A stretch of DNA of 64,000 bases from positions 103,330-167,329 of the forward strand of contig JAEERY010000075.1 of the NCBI GenBank assembly GCA_016286035.1, read 5' to 3'. The position numbers were made by a program, and so were the translations under genes. Source of the DNA: Lachnospiraceae bacterium (GTDB taxonomy: Bacteria; Bacillota; Clostridia; Lachnospirales; Lachnospiraceae). Numbering within the stretch: position 1 is the stretch's first letter; the number at the start of each line of letters is the position of its first letter. Under the pieces are notes generated by a model that was not told the origin of the DNA, made no database searches, and saw only the letters and a list, made by a program, of their open reading frames with translations. Shown here in pieces: positions 27,192 to 34,947 of the stretch.

Positions 27192-27806
27192 ATGCTTTTT
27201 GTTCAGTCATTGGATACATATTATGATAAGAATGAACGATCTTCCGAATATGCGAGGTTAAGAAACGGCGATATGTTCAGGAAGATAGATTGCAATAAGA
27301 TAAAGGAATGCGAAGTGTTTGTGCAGAGTATAAGTCTCAGGTATGAAGAAGGAAAAGTCTCTCCGGCGCAGCCTTACAATGAAACATATAAGATTTACGG
27401 TTTAAATTTATTTACCGAAGGTACAAAGGACAGATATAAGAATTACAACAGTCTGTTAAAGTATATTAGGATCTTTAAGGAAGAAGACAGTTACAGGATC
27501 ATGTTTTGCGATGAAAATGTTGAGTGGTGCCCGACAAAACGTCGGGGACATAATGAAGCGTTTAATGATCCGGATTCTATCTTTTATCACAGAGACAGTA
27601 TAAATGAAACAGCATTTATTCTTAATAAGAATCAGTACGGGAGGATAATATACAACAACAGATATGTTGACCCGGATAGTCAGATGTGGTACTACGGATG
27701 GCATGTTTACAACATTATCAACTGTGATATATCTGAATGCAAAGAAAAGATGTTTTTTGAAAAGACTCCCGATCATGAATACAGACAGCTTCTTGATCTC
27801 ATGTGA
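27192..27806 (+). CDS. Hypothetical protein, 204 aa, no recognised domain
   Basis: Not recognised. The product is soluble, hydrophilic and rich in Tyr, Asn, Asp and Lys, with no signal peptide or membrane helix. Two pairs of short aromatic blocks (QMWYYGWHVYNIINC near the C-terminus and YRIMFCDENVEWC in the middle) suggest a compact globular fold. An upstream in-frame TTG at 27174 is possible, but AGGTG eight bases before the ATG supports 27192. It lies alone after the glgA terminator and before an AraC-type gene. Codon use is like its neighbours. Confidence 0.7.
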   Translation: MLFVQSLDTYYDKNERSSEYARLRNGDMFRKIDCNKIKECEVFVQSISLRYEEGKVSPAQPYNETYKIYGLNLFTEGTKDRYKNYNSLLKYIRIFKEEDSYRIMFCDENVEWCPTKRRGHNEAFNDPDSIFYHRDSINETAFILNKNQYGRIIYNNRYVDPDSQMWYYGWHVYNIINCDISECKEKMFFEKTPDHEYRQLLDLM

Positions 27807-27918
27807 AATGATATAACTGTGATCCTTATACAAAAGGTAGGAGACAAGTGGTAGAAAAGACTTTAAAAATGTAAGATGATTTTTGATGAAAAGACCACGT
27901 TGAGAATGGAATGCAGGA

Positions 27919-28521
27919 ATGGGTGAAGTAACTTACAGCAGAAATAATGATGAAATCGAGTGTGTAAGATATGAAAGATCAAAAAAAACATATCTTCCGC
28001 ATACTCATCCGAATCATTTGACGATCGGGTATATTGAAGATGGATGTGTATGTATTACCATAGACGGGGAAAGCGGTATCTATTCTAAAGGAGATGAATT
28101 CAGGATAATGCCAAATGTCCTTCATGAGATAAAGCCGGTGGATGATACGCCTTATTCCATGATGGTCATGTGTATAAAGACACAGGCAGTTATAGATGAT
28201 CTTAATCTCAAGGAACTTCAGGATACCATTTTGGAAAAACCTGAGAATATATATCTTATAGAAGAAATGGCCAAAGATTCGCGGGTCAGTCCATATCATA
28301 TGATCAGGAAATTTAAGGAAGCATTCGGACTTACACCGCATCAGTTTCAGATACAGTGCAAGGTCAGAAAAGCACAAAAGCTGCTTGAATCAAACGAAAG
28401 CATCCCCGAGGTAGCTTTAGAAGCAGGTTTCTGCGACCAAAGCCACTTGGACAGATGCTTTCAAAAGATCGTAGGTATGACACCGAGTCAATACCGGAAA
28501 GCGATTATAAAAGAAACTTAA
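27919..28521 (+). CDS. AraC-family regulator, short cupin plus HTH
   Basis: A 200-aa regulator. The N-terminal half is a small cupin-like sensor (HTHPNHLTIGYIEDGCVCITIDG, then LPNVLHEI-like PNVLHEIKPV). The C-terminal AraC double HTH has EEMAKDSRVSPYHMIRKFKEAFGLTPHQFQ and EVALEAGFCDQSHLDRCFQKIVGMTPSQYRK. The protein is shorter than the usual 270-300 aa, with a reduced linker between domains. The gene converges on a cupin gene, sharing four bases at the stops. Its target may be that cupin or the methyltransferase region, but no site was assigned. Confidence 0.88.
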   Translation: MGEVTYSRNNDEIECVRYERSKKTYLPHTHPNHLTIGYIEDGCVCITIDGESGIYSKGDEFRIMPNVLHEIKPVDDTPYSMMVMCIKTQAVIDDLNLKELQDTILEKPENIYLIEEMAKDSRVSPYHMIRKFKEAFGLTPHQFQIQCKVRKAQKLLESNESIPEVALEAGFCDQSHLDRCFQKIVGMTPSQYRKAIIKET

Positions 28522-28907
28522 CAGAGTGCCGGAAAGAATTTGGCAAACATGAATAATCCGTCTTTTCCTGCATGGACCTCATGATGGACTTTTGAAGGCA
28601 TTATGGAAATAACGCCGGGTTCATAAACAAGCTCACATCCGTTGTTGATGCATATCCCGTCTCCATAGATAACTTCGTGAGTTTCAAGCTGAGTTTCGTG
28701 AATGTGATCAAGAATGCTTTTTTGCGGTGCGATCTTAACCAGATGATAGCTGTACTCACCGTTAGTGTCCTTGGCTGTAATGATGTGTTTTAATTCAACA
28801 CCTTCAAAGACGGGATGTTTTGACCATTCGATCTTATCAAAAGCAATGGTCTTTTCAGGCAGTCTAAGCTGTCCGTTATCAAATGATTCAAAGGTTTCAA
28901 TGTTCAT
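28518..28907 (-). CDS. Cupin-domain protein
   Basis: A 129-aa single-domain cupin. The two motifs are visible: SILDHIHETQLETHEVIYGDG (metal-binding His/Glu cluster) and PSKVHHEV. It reads leftwards, its stop overlaps the stop of the AraC-type gene, and AAGGAG precedes its ATG on the minus strand. Cupins of this size bind small ligands or act as isomerases or oxygenases; the function is not predictable here. The gene pair with a cupin-AraC regulator suggests a shared ligand, which is inference. Confidence 0.85.
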   Translation of the reverse strand: MNIETFESFDNGQLRLPEKTIAFDKIEWSKHPVFEGVELKHIITAKDTNGEYSYHLVKIAPQKSILDHIHETQLETHEVIYGDGICINNGCELVYEPGVISIMPSKVHHEVHAGKDGLFMFAKFFPALC

Positions 28908-28930
28908 ATCAGTATTCTCCTTTCTTGTTA

Positions 28931-28946
28931 TGATGTGATCATATCA
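28931..28946. promoter_or_regulatory. 16-bp palindrome in the cupin / methyltransferase divergent region
   Basis: TGATGTGATCATATCA is a palindrome with one mismatched pair, 24 bp upstream of the cupin start on the minus strand and before the methyltransferase promoter on the plus strand. It resembles Crp/Fnr-type half sites (TGTGA/TGATA) and is a candidate operator. Confidence 0.45.
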
Positions 28947-28954
28947 AAGGGAAC

Positions 28955-28984
28955 TTAATCTGAATTGGATAAAATTGCTATAAT
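28955..28984 (+). promoter_or_regulatory. Candidate promoter for the methyltransferase gene
   Basis: A perfect TATAAT (28979-28984) with a weak TTAATC (28955-28960) 18 bp upstream. Confidence 0.45.
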
Positions 28985-29029
28985 ATTTCATTTTTATGAT
29001 GATTCGTAAATATGGCTGGAGGTTACAAC

Positions 29030-29845
29030 GTGGATTTACATGATTTTAAGGATGTAGCAGAAAACTATGACCTTTATCTTGATGAGATGTATAAGAGCGA
29101 AGATAATCATGCGGGATTTCTGGATTTTTATCTGGATTTCGCCAAAGAGTACGGGAATGAAGGCGTGATAGATATAGCCTGCGGGACGGGAGCTGTCTTA
29201 TTATATCTTGCCGAGCATGGTATTTATGCAGATGGTACAGATATCTCTGAAGAAATGTGCAGTGTTGCGAATGAAAAGGCAAAAGGCAGAGGATTTGATC
29301 TTAATATATTCCCTGCAGATATGACTGAATTCATAAGTGACAGGAAATATTCCTGTGCCGTTATAGCAAGAAGCGGATTCATGCATCTGTTGACATCCGA
29401 ATCACAACGGGCGGCACTTTTAAACATACGTGAGAATCTGGTTGATGGCGGGATGCTTACATTCAACACATTTGATCCGCATCCTTTATTTCAGGCACAA
29501 CAGATGAACACTAAGGATACGGATTATTCGTTTAGACTCGAATACGTAAACAGTAGCGGACAAAGAGAAAAGATTTACAATGCAATCACGTATGATCCTT
29601 ATACTCAGATCATGAGCGGAAACTGGAAATTTGAAACTCTTGATGATAAGGGAAACATTATTGAAGAAAGGATCCGCCCGTTAAAAATGAGACAGACATA
29701 TCGTCAGGAAATGATGTATCTTTTGGAACTGACAGGATATGAGATAGTTAATGTATATGGGGGATATCATAAGGAGAGCAGTAACGGTTCGGCTAAAAAC
29801 GTTATATGGTGTGTTCGAAAAAGTGATCGACGTGTTAAAATATGA
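29030..29845 (+). CDS. SAM-dependent methyltransferase
   Basis: A class I (Rossmann) methyltransferase of 271 aa. Motif I is VIDIACGTGAVLLYLAEHG, followed by an acidic residue in YADGTDISEEM, and motif IV-like region CAVIARSGFMHLL. The substrate is unknown; the overall form matches small-molecule methyltransferases. An ATG lies 18 bases upstream, but GGAGGT at 29018-29023 falls inside that extension and is six bases before this GTG, so the GTG is the better start. Confidence 0.87.
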   Translation: MDLHDFKDVAENYDLYLDEMYKSEDNHAGFLDFYLDFAKEYGNEGVIDIACGTGAVLLYLAEHGIYADGTDISEEMCSVANEKAKGRGFDLNIFPADMTEFISDRKYSCAVIARSGFMHLLTSESQRAALLNIRENLVDGGMLTFNTFDPHPLFQAQQMNTKDTDYSFRLEYVNSSGQREKIYNAITYDPYTQIMSGNWKFETLDDKGNIIEERIRPLKMRQTYRQEMMYLLELTGYEIVNVYGGYHKESSNGSAKNVIWCVRKSDRRVKI

Positions 29846-29914
29846 CATTATGAGTGAGCATGTTTATGATATTTCAGCAAGTATGATAATATTCAAGAGG
29901 TAGGTATATAAGTA

Positions 29915-30388
29915 ATGAAAAACGATGAAAAGACCAATGTTATGAGGGTTTTGGAACAAAAGAAGATTGACTATAACAGTCATTCTTATGAGCCTGATGC
30001 GACTCTTACGGGAGAGCAGATCGCAGAAAAACTGGGAGAAGATACCAATGAGGTATTCAAGACACTTGTGGCACAGGCAAAAAGCGGAGCATATTATGTG
30101 TTTGTTGTACCGGTAACAGCCGAACTGGATCTTAAAAAGGCGGCCAAGGCATGCGGAGAAAAGTCTGTTGCGATGATAAAGCAGAAGGAATTGCTTCCGC
30201 TTACGGGATATGTTCACGGAGGATGTTCACCGATAGGCATGAAAAAGCAGTTTAAGACATTTATACATGAAACAGCCTCACAGTATGACAGGGTATTTGT
30301 CAGTGCAGGCAAAGTAGGATTTCAGATCGAGCTTTCACCGACAGATCTTATCAGTGTGGCAGGTTGTATCAAGGCAGATATTGTTTGA
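29915..30388 (+). CDS. ybaK: Cys-tRNA(Pro)/Cys-tRNA(Cys) deacylase (YbaK-like)
   Basis: A trans-editing enzyme that hydrolyses Cys-tRNA(Pro) formed by mis-acylating prolyl-tRNA synthetase. The 157-aa product has the YbaK pattern NVMRVLEQKKIDYNSHSYEPD, EVFKTLVAQ (catalytic Lys of the family lies in FKTLV), VVPVTAELDLKKAAKA, and GYVHGGCSPIGMKKQFKTFIHETA. Length is standard. It is followed after 9 bp by the CobI-like gene, so the two are probably co-transcribed. Confidence 0.93.
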   Translation: MKNDEKTNVMRVLEQKKIDYNSHSYEPDATLTGEQIAEKLGEDTNEVFKTLVAQAKSGAYYVFVVPVTAELDLKKAAKACGEKSVAMIKQKELLPLTGYVHGGCSPIGMKKQFKTFIHETASQYDRVFVSAGKVGFQIELSPTDLISVAGCIKADIV

Positions 30389-30397
30389 GGAAATAAA

Positions 30398-31114
30398 GTG
30401 GACTTTTTTAATGAATGTTATCTTAACGGAATAGGTGTAGGAGTCGGTGATCCTCAGATGATGACTCTAAAAGCTGTTAATGCCATAAGGAATTCAGATG
30501 TCATATGTTTGCCGCGAAAAGATAAAGAACAGTGCATGGCATATAAGATAGCAAGAGAATCTGTTCCTGAGATCGATGAAAAAGAGATATGCTGTTTTGA
30601 GTTTGAGATGACAAAAGACAGGGATAAACTCGATAAGATCCATCAGAATATCTATGATACCGTCAGAGGTTTCATTGACGATAAAAAGATTGTTTCATTT
30701 CTGACTATAGGAGATCCGACTGTTTATTCCACTTTTTCATATATAGCAAAGAGAGCTAAAACTGACGGATTTGAAGTAAATATCATAAATGGGATAACAT
30801 CTTTTTGTGCCTGTGCGGCAAGTCTGGGGATCTCTCTATGTGATCTTGACGATGAACTTCATATAATCCCTGATGTAAGTAAGCTGAAAGAAAGCTTAAA
30901 ACTTCCGGGCACCAAGGTCTTGATGAAGTGTGCAAGACATATTGAATATATAAAAGAGTGTCTTTGGAAATATGAAAAAGAAGGTAAGATAGAAGTCTAT
31001 GCTGTTTCAGATTGCGGCTCGGAAGATGAAAAGAGGTTTTACGGGACCAAAGATCTTCCGCATGAAGGCAAATATATGATGACTATCATCATTAAAGACA
31101 GGACATTATTATAA
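30398..31114 (+). CDS. CobI/CbiL-like precorrin-2 C20-methyltransferase
   Basis: A tetrapyrrole methylase of 238 aa that would add the C20 methyl of the corrin precursor using SAM. Seen motifs: GIGVGVGDPQMMTLKAVNAI (N-terminal glycine loop), SFLTIGDPTVYSTFSYIAKRA, and NGITSFCACAASLG. GTG start with GAGGAA nearby. No other cobalamin gene is in the window, so this is either an isolated copy or part of a scattered pathway. The fit to CobI is good through the TIGDPTVYST block, but the substrate is not proven. Confidence 0.84.
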   Translation: MDFFNECYLNGIGVGVGDPQMMTLKAVNAIRNSDVICLPRKDKEQCMAYKIARESVPEIDEKEICCFEFEMTKDRDKLDKIHQNIYDTVRGFIDDKKIVSFLTIGDPTVYSTFSYIAKRAKTDGFEVNIINGITSFCACAASLGISLCDLDDELHIIPDVSKLKESLKLPGTKVLMKCARHIEYIKECLWKYEKEGKIEVYAVSDCGSEDEKRFYGTKDLPHEGKYMMTIIIKDRTLL

Positions 31115-31125
31115 TAGGAAGAAAC
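31110..31125 (+). promoter_or_regulatory. TATAATAGGAAGAAAC motif before the GH32 gene
   Basis: TATAAT (31110-31115) followed directly by AGGAAGAAAC (31116-31125), overlapping the previous stop codon. There is no good -35. An identical 16-mer occurs at 36208-36223. The predicted 5' leader of the sucrase mRNA would be only about 15 bases with a weak ribosome site. Confidence 0.45.
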
Positions 31126-31136
31126 TCTATAAAGAT

Positions 31137-32246
31137 ATGGAAAATATTATCAGACCAAAAGCACATTTTACTCCTCAAAAAGGATGGATGAACGATCCGA
31201 ACGGACTTGTTTTTTATAAAGGAGAGTATCATATATTCTTTCAGCACGATCCGGATTCTCTTGTCTGGGATCGTATGCACTGGGGACATGCAGTATCAAA
31301 GGATCTTATAAACTGGGAACAGCTTCCCATAGCTTTGTATCCAGATGAGCAGGGAGTTATCTATTCGGGGAGTGCTGTGGTTGATAATGAAAATATAACC
31401 GGCTGGGGAAAGCAAGACTCCCCGGCACTTTTGGTCTTTTATACATCTCATAATGAACAGACAAAAAGAGAGATGCAGTGTTTGGCATATTCTACGGATG
31501 GCGTTCATTTTACAAAGTATGATAAAAATCCGATCATCGAAGGAAAGGATAATACACCGGCAAGAGACCCGTTTGTATTTAAAAATCCTTTTCTTGGGGG
31601 ATATTCACTGTGTCTTACCGTGGAAAGAGCAGTGGAGTTTTATCATTCGACGGACTTTATAAACTGGAAAAAAACAGGTGAATTTATACTTCCGTCATAT
31701 GCACTGCATGGCATGATCGAATGTCCGTGTATGATTTTCGATGAGGAAAGCGGCAAGAGTGTACTGATGCTCAGCATGGATATAGCAGAGTCAGAGGCTT
31801 TTAAATTCCCCCAAGGAGTTCCTTTTCATAACCGGCTCATGCAGTATTTTGTCGGTTCATTTAACGGTAAAGAATTTACAGCAGATAAGGAACAAAAGGA
31901 GGTTCTGCTTGTAGATAACGGACCTGATTTTTATGCGGGGACAGTGTTTTCAAATTTAAAAGAAAACATCCTTATTGCCTGGCTTGGAAGCTTTTCAAAG
32001 AATGCCATAGATGTTCCGACCGAAAAAGAAGGCTTTAAAGGGATTCTAAGTTATCCTAGAAAACTCACGCTTAAGATGACACAAAACGGATACAGACTGA
32101 GACATGAGTTTTTTCCAAAACCTGATCCCGGATATGGTATTATATATAGGAAGTCAGAAGATGAGGAGATGATCTTTGACGGTTGCGTATCGGAAAAGAT
32201 CACAATTGACGGATCATATGCGGATACACGAATTACACTATTCTAA
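31137..32246 (+). CDS. GH32 sucrose(-6-phosphate) hydrolase, C-terminally shortened
   Basis: A beta-fructosidase of glycoside hydrolase family 32. The catalytic five-blade propeller is complete: WMNDPNG (nucleophile D20), ARDPF (D144, transition-state stabiliser) and MIECP (E195, acid/base). The product is 369 aa, against about 450-500 for usual family members, because the C-terminal beta-sandwich stops early: only PRKLTLKMTQNGYRL and about 50 further residues remain. The end overlaps the start of the next gene by 29 bp, suggesting a deletion or fusion point. Activity may survive, since the active site is intact, but this is not certain. Confidence 0.9.
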   Translation: MENIIRPKAHFTPQKGWMNDPNGLVFYKGEYHIFFQHDPDSLVWDRMHWGHAVSKDLINWEQLPIALYPDEQGVIYSGSAVVDNENITGWGKQDSPALLVFYTSHNEQTKREMQCLAYSTDGVHFTKYDKNPIIEGKDNTPARDPFVFKNPFLGGYSLCLTVERAVEFYHSTDFINWKKTGEFILPSYALHGMIECPCMIFDEESGKSVLMLSMDIAESEAFKFPQGVPFHNRLMQYFVGSFNGKEFTADKEQKEVLLVDNGPDFYAGTVFSNLKENILIAWLGSFSKNAIDVPTEKEGFKGILSYPRKLTLKMTQNGYRLRHEFFPKPDPGYGIIYRKSEDEEMIFDGCVSEKITIDGSYADTRITLF

Positions 32247-33027
32247 TACAAACACATATCTGATCGAATCCGAATCCGGAAAACTGCTGTTTGATACGGG
32301 ATGGGCAGGAACATTTCAGGCATTTTGCAGGGCGATGAAAGACATAGGGATATCTGTTCGGGATATCGATCTGATCCTTATATCTCATTTTCATCCGGAC
32401 CATATGGGAATAGCTCAGGAGATAGCTAATCTGGGTGCAGTCATACTTGTTTCAGATGTCCAGAAGGAACACATTCATGATGCGGATGGGATCTTTGCCA
32501 AGGAAAAAGGAACACATTTTGAACCTGTCATCGATGAAAAGGTAAGATACTTTTCAATAGAAGAGAGTAGAAAGATCCTTAATGAGATTGACTTAAAAGG
32601 TCAAATTATTCGTACTCCGGGACACAGTGATGACAGTATTTCACTTATACTGGATGACGGATCTGTTTTTGTGGGAGATCTAAACCCGATCTATGAACTT
32701 GAACTCCATAAGGGTACTCAGATAGAAGCAAGCTGGAATAAACTGCTCGAGTTAAAACCAAAGACGATATATTACGGACATGCAAAAACAGCCAGACTTG
32801 ATGCGAAAGCGGTTGAAGATAATACAAACGAAACCGAAGAGAGCAACAAGTATGCTCTGGTATCGGCTATAATCAGATATATCGATAAAGGATATGATAT
32901 AGAAAAGATCCAGAAGAAGACCGGATCTGACAGGGAATTTGTCGAGGATGTTATGAGGATGTACCTGACACATACAAATGTGGGGGTACAGGGTATATTA
33001 GACAGGATAGAGATAAAGAACAGATGA
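32218..33027 (+). CDS. MBL-fold metallo-hydrolase
   Basis: A 269-aa metallo-beta-lactamase-fold protein with the metal motif HFHPDHMG, then a second His region TPGHSDDSISLIL and a conserved Asp/His in FVGDLNP and YYGHAKT. The C-terminal helical tail is about 60 residues. Function within this broad family is open; small-molecule thioester or lactone hydrolysis is typical. The ATG at 32218 lies inside the end of the GH32 gene; a longer in-frame extension to 32176 is unlikely. It overlaps the next gene by ATGA. Confidence 0.88.
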   Translation: MRIHELHYSNTNTYLIESESGKLLFDTGWAGTFQAFCRAMKDIGISVRDIDLILISHFHPDHMGIAQEIANLGAVILVSDVQKEHIHDADGIFAKEKGTHFEPVIDEKVRYFSIEESRKILNEIDLKGQIIRTPGHSDDSISLILDDGSVFVGDLNPIYELELHKGTQIEASWNKLLELKPKTIYYGHAKTARLDAKAVEDNTNETEESNKYALVSAIIRYIDKGYDIEKIQKKTGSDREFVEDVMRMYLTHTNVGVQGILDRIEIKNR

Positions 33028-33569
33028 AAAAAGTATTAAAAGTAGTAGGTATCATATTTGCAATAATTGTTATTCTTACAGTACTGTTTTTGTTTATGCC
33101 AAGGATTGAAAAGGTATCAACCGGTTCGGGAGGAGTTGCTCTTAAGGAAGGTGACATGGCACCTGACTTTACTGCTGAACTTGTAAACGGCCTGACCTTT
33201 ACGCTTTCGGAGCATTCTAATGAGTGTGTACTCATTAATTTCTGGGCAACATGGTGCGGTCCGTGCGTGGGAGAGATGCCGGCTTTTGAAAGACTTAAAA
33301 ATGATAAAATAGATAACCTTGAGATCATATGCATAAACTGCAGGGAAGATATAAAGACTGTCGACAGTTTTGTTAAAGAGAGTGGTTATACGTTTAACAT
33401 AGCTTATGATACTAAAGGTGTGATCGGAAATGATTATCCGACAAACGGGATACCCTATACCGTTATAGTTAATAAGGGCAGGATAGAAAAGATCTATGTC
33501 GGAGCGATGGATGCGGATTCACAGTACAAAGAATATCTGAGTGCGATCAAAGAATGTCTGGGAGAGTGA
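33024..33569 (+). CDS. TlpA/ResA-like membrane-anchored thioredoxin
   Basis: A 181-aa extracytoplasmic thiol-disulfide oxidoreductase. It has an N-terminal transmembrane helix (about residues 7-25) and a thioredoxin fold with NFWATWCGPCVGEMPAF (active CxxC). Family members reduce disulfides outside the membrane. It is the first gene of a tight trio with a CXXC mini-protein and a NapH-like ferredoxin, a recurring set in Clostridia that probably supplies electrons to the thioredoxin. Confidence 0.92.
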   Translation: MKKVLKVVGIIFAIIVILTVLFLFMPRIEKVSTGSGGVALKEGDMAPDFTAELVNGLTFTLSEHSNECVLINFWATWCGPCVGEMPAFERLKNDKIDNLEIICINCREDIKTVDSFVKESGYTFNIAYDTKGVIGNDYPTNGIPYTVIVNKGRIEKIYVGAMDADSQYKEYLSAIKECLGE

Positions 33570-33571
33570 AA

Positions 33572-33715
33572 GTGAATAAAAAGAATACTGCCATAACGGT
33601 CATCACTCTGATCCTGGCGATCGTTCTTATTATCGCTGGGATATATGACGGTGGTTATAACGATGTGAAAAACAAAGCCATAAGGATATGTTATGAGTGT
33701 ATTGGGATCGGGTGA
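33572..33715 (+). CDS. CD1871A-type CXXC small membrane protein (47 aa)
   Basis: A tiny gene between the thioredoxin and ferredoxin genes. GTG start with GGGAGAG five bases upstream. The product has one transmembrane helix (TVITLILAIVLIIAGIY) and ends in IRICYECIGIG, containing CYEC. This matches the small CD1871A-family CXXC proteins found beside TlpA and NapH-like proteins in Clostridia. The last 23 bp overlap the ferredoxin gene. The likely role is as a redox partner; this is inference from context. Confidence 0.85.
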   Translation: MNKKNTAITVITLILAIVLIIAGIYDGGYNDVKNKAIRICYECIGIG

Positions 33716-34535
33716 ATCTGAAAAAAGAGCACCGCTTAAGAGACGATACATTCAACTTTTGGCAGCTGTATTTTATAACTGCAACATCAAAGGATTCTTA
33801 AGCGGCAGCATATATAAGGGAGATATCAAGGGACTCTGCGTACCTGGACTGAACTGCTATTCATGTCCGGGAGCAGTGGGAGCGTGTCCCCTTGGAAGTC
33901 TTCAGTCTGGACTTCTTTCTTCAAAATACAAGGTACCATATTATGTACTTGGTACCTTAATTTTGTTTGGCCTGATGTTCGGAAGACTGATCTGCGGATT
34001 CTTATGTCCTTTTGGATTGCTTCAGGAACTCTTATATAAGATACCCGGAAAGAAGATAAAGAAGAATAGGATAACAGTTATGTTAACCTATTTGAAGTAT
34101 GTGATCCTGGTCATATTTGTTATTGTGATACCGCTTGTAAAACTTGTTCCGGGGTTTTGTAAGTACATATGTCCGGCAGGAATTCTGGAAGGAGGCATAC
34201 CATTGACTTACATGGATCCTCAGATAAGAGGTCTCATCGGAGTTCTTTTTTCATGGAAATTCATTGTCATGGTTGTGATCCTTACGATATGTGTTTTCTG
34301 TTTCAGGAGCTTTTGCCGATTCGTATGTCCGCTTGGAGCGATCTATTCATTCTTTAATCCCATTTCATTTTTCGGGATCAGAGTTGATAATGATAAATGC
34401 ATACACTGTAATGCATGTGTGAAAAACTGTAAGATGGATGTAAAAAGAGTCTGTGACAGAGAGTGTATTCAATGCGGTGAATGCATAAAAGAATGTCCGG
34501 TCGATGCCATTTCATACAAGAAGATTAAAAAATGA
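33693..34535 (+). CDS. NapH-like polytopic 4Fe-4S membrane protein
   Basis: A 280-aa membrane electron carrier. There are four to five transmembrane helices, Cys-rich loops between them (CYSCPGAVGACPLG, CGFLCPFGLLQE, CKYICPAGILEG, CRFVCPLGAIYS) and a C-terminal double ferredoxin domain (CIHCNACVKNC and CIQCGECIKECP). CP motifs at the ends of helices are typical of NapH/RnfD-adjacent proteins. With the TlpA-like thioredoxin and the CXXC mini-protein it forms a three-gene overlapping unit, likely moving electrons across the membrane to extracytoplasmic thiols. Confidence 0.9.
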   Translation: MSVLGSGESEKRAPLKRRYIQLLAAVFYNCNIKGFLSGSIYKGDIKGLCVPGLNCYSCPGAVGACPLGSLQSGLLSSKYKVPYYVLGTLILFGLMFGRLICGFLCPFGLLQELLYKIPGKKIKKNRITVMLTYLKYVILVIFVIVIPLVKLVPGFCKYICPAGILEGGIPLTYMDPQIRGLIGVLFSWKFIVMVVILTICVFCFRSFCRFVCPLGAIYSFFNPISFFGIRVDNDKCIHCNACVKNCKMDVKRVCDRECIQCGECIKECPVDAISYKKIKK

Positions 34536-34537
34536 CA

Positions 34538-34556
34538 TATAATATATAGAAGAAAC
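34538..34556 (+). promoter_or_regulatory. Candidate -10 and AGAAGAAAC motif before the cupin/GH27 pair
   Basis: TATAAT (34538-34543), then TATAGAAGAAAC ending at 34556. It is a variant of the motif seen before other genes. No good -35 was found. Confidence 0.35.
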
Positions 34557-34589
34557 AGGTTAAGCTTTTAGACAAAAAGGAGGTTAAAC

Positions 34590-34943
34590 ATGATCAGAAG
34601 AAGCGATGAGATCGGTGAGAGAAGAGTAAAAAATGCACGAGGCGGGGACGGTGAAGTCATATTTCACGACTGGCTTTTGGCTGATGATGCCAAGGGACAC
34701 GGAAGACTTTTCAGTAAACTTGTCATACCCTCAGGTGCTTCTATTGGCTACCATGAGCACTCATCGGAGTTTGAGACTTTCTATATAATATCAGGTGAGG
34801 CTACAGTGGATGACAATGGAACAGAGGTTGTCTTAAAGCCCGGTGATATGCATACATGTAAAGACGGTGACGGACATGGCGTCAGAAACAACGGTACAGA
34901 AGATCTTGTGCTCATCGCACTCATATTAAACACACTGGGATAG
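34590..34943 (+). CDS. Cupin-domain protein linked to alpha-galactosidase
   Basis: A 117-aa one-domain cupin: SIGYHEHSSEFETFYIISGEATVDDNG (His/Glu motif 1) and PGDMHTCKDGDGHGVRN (motif 2). AAGGAGG precedes the ATG. It lies 4 bp before the GH27 gene, so it may bind or isomerise a sugar from the same pathway. The exact role is unknown. Confidence 0.87.
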   Translation: MIRRSDEIGERRVKNARGGDGEVIFHDWLLADDAKGHGRLFSKLVIPSGASIGYHEHSSEFETFYIISGEATVDDNGTEVVLKPGDMHTCKDGDGHGVRNNGTEDLVLIALILNTLG

Positions 34944-34947
34944 GATA

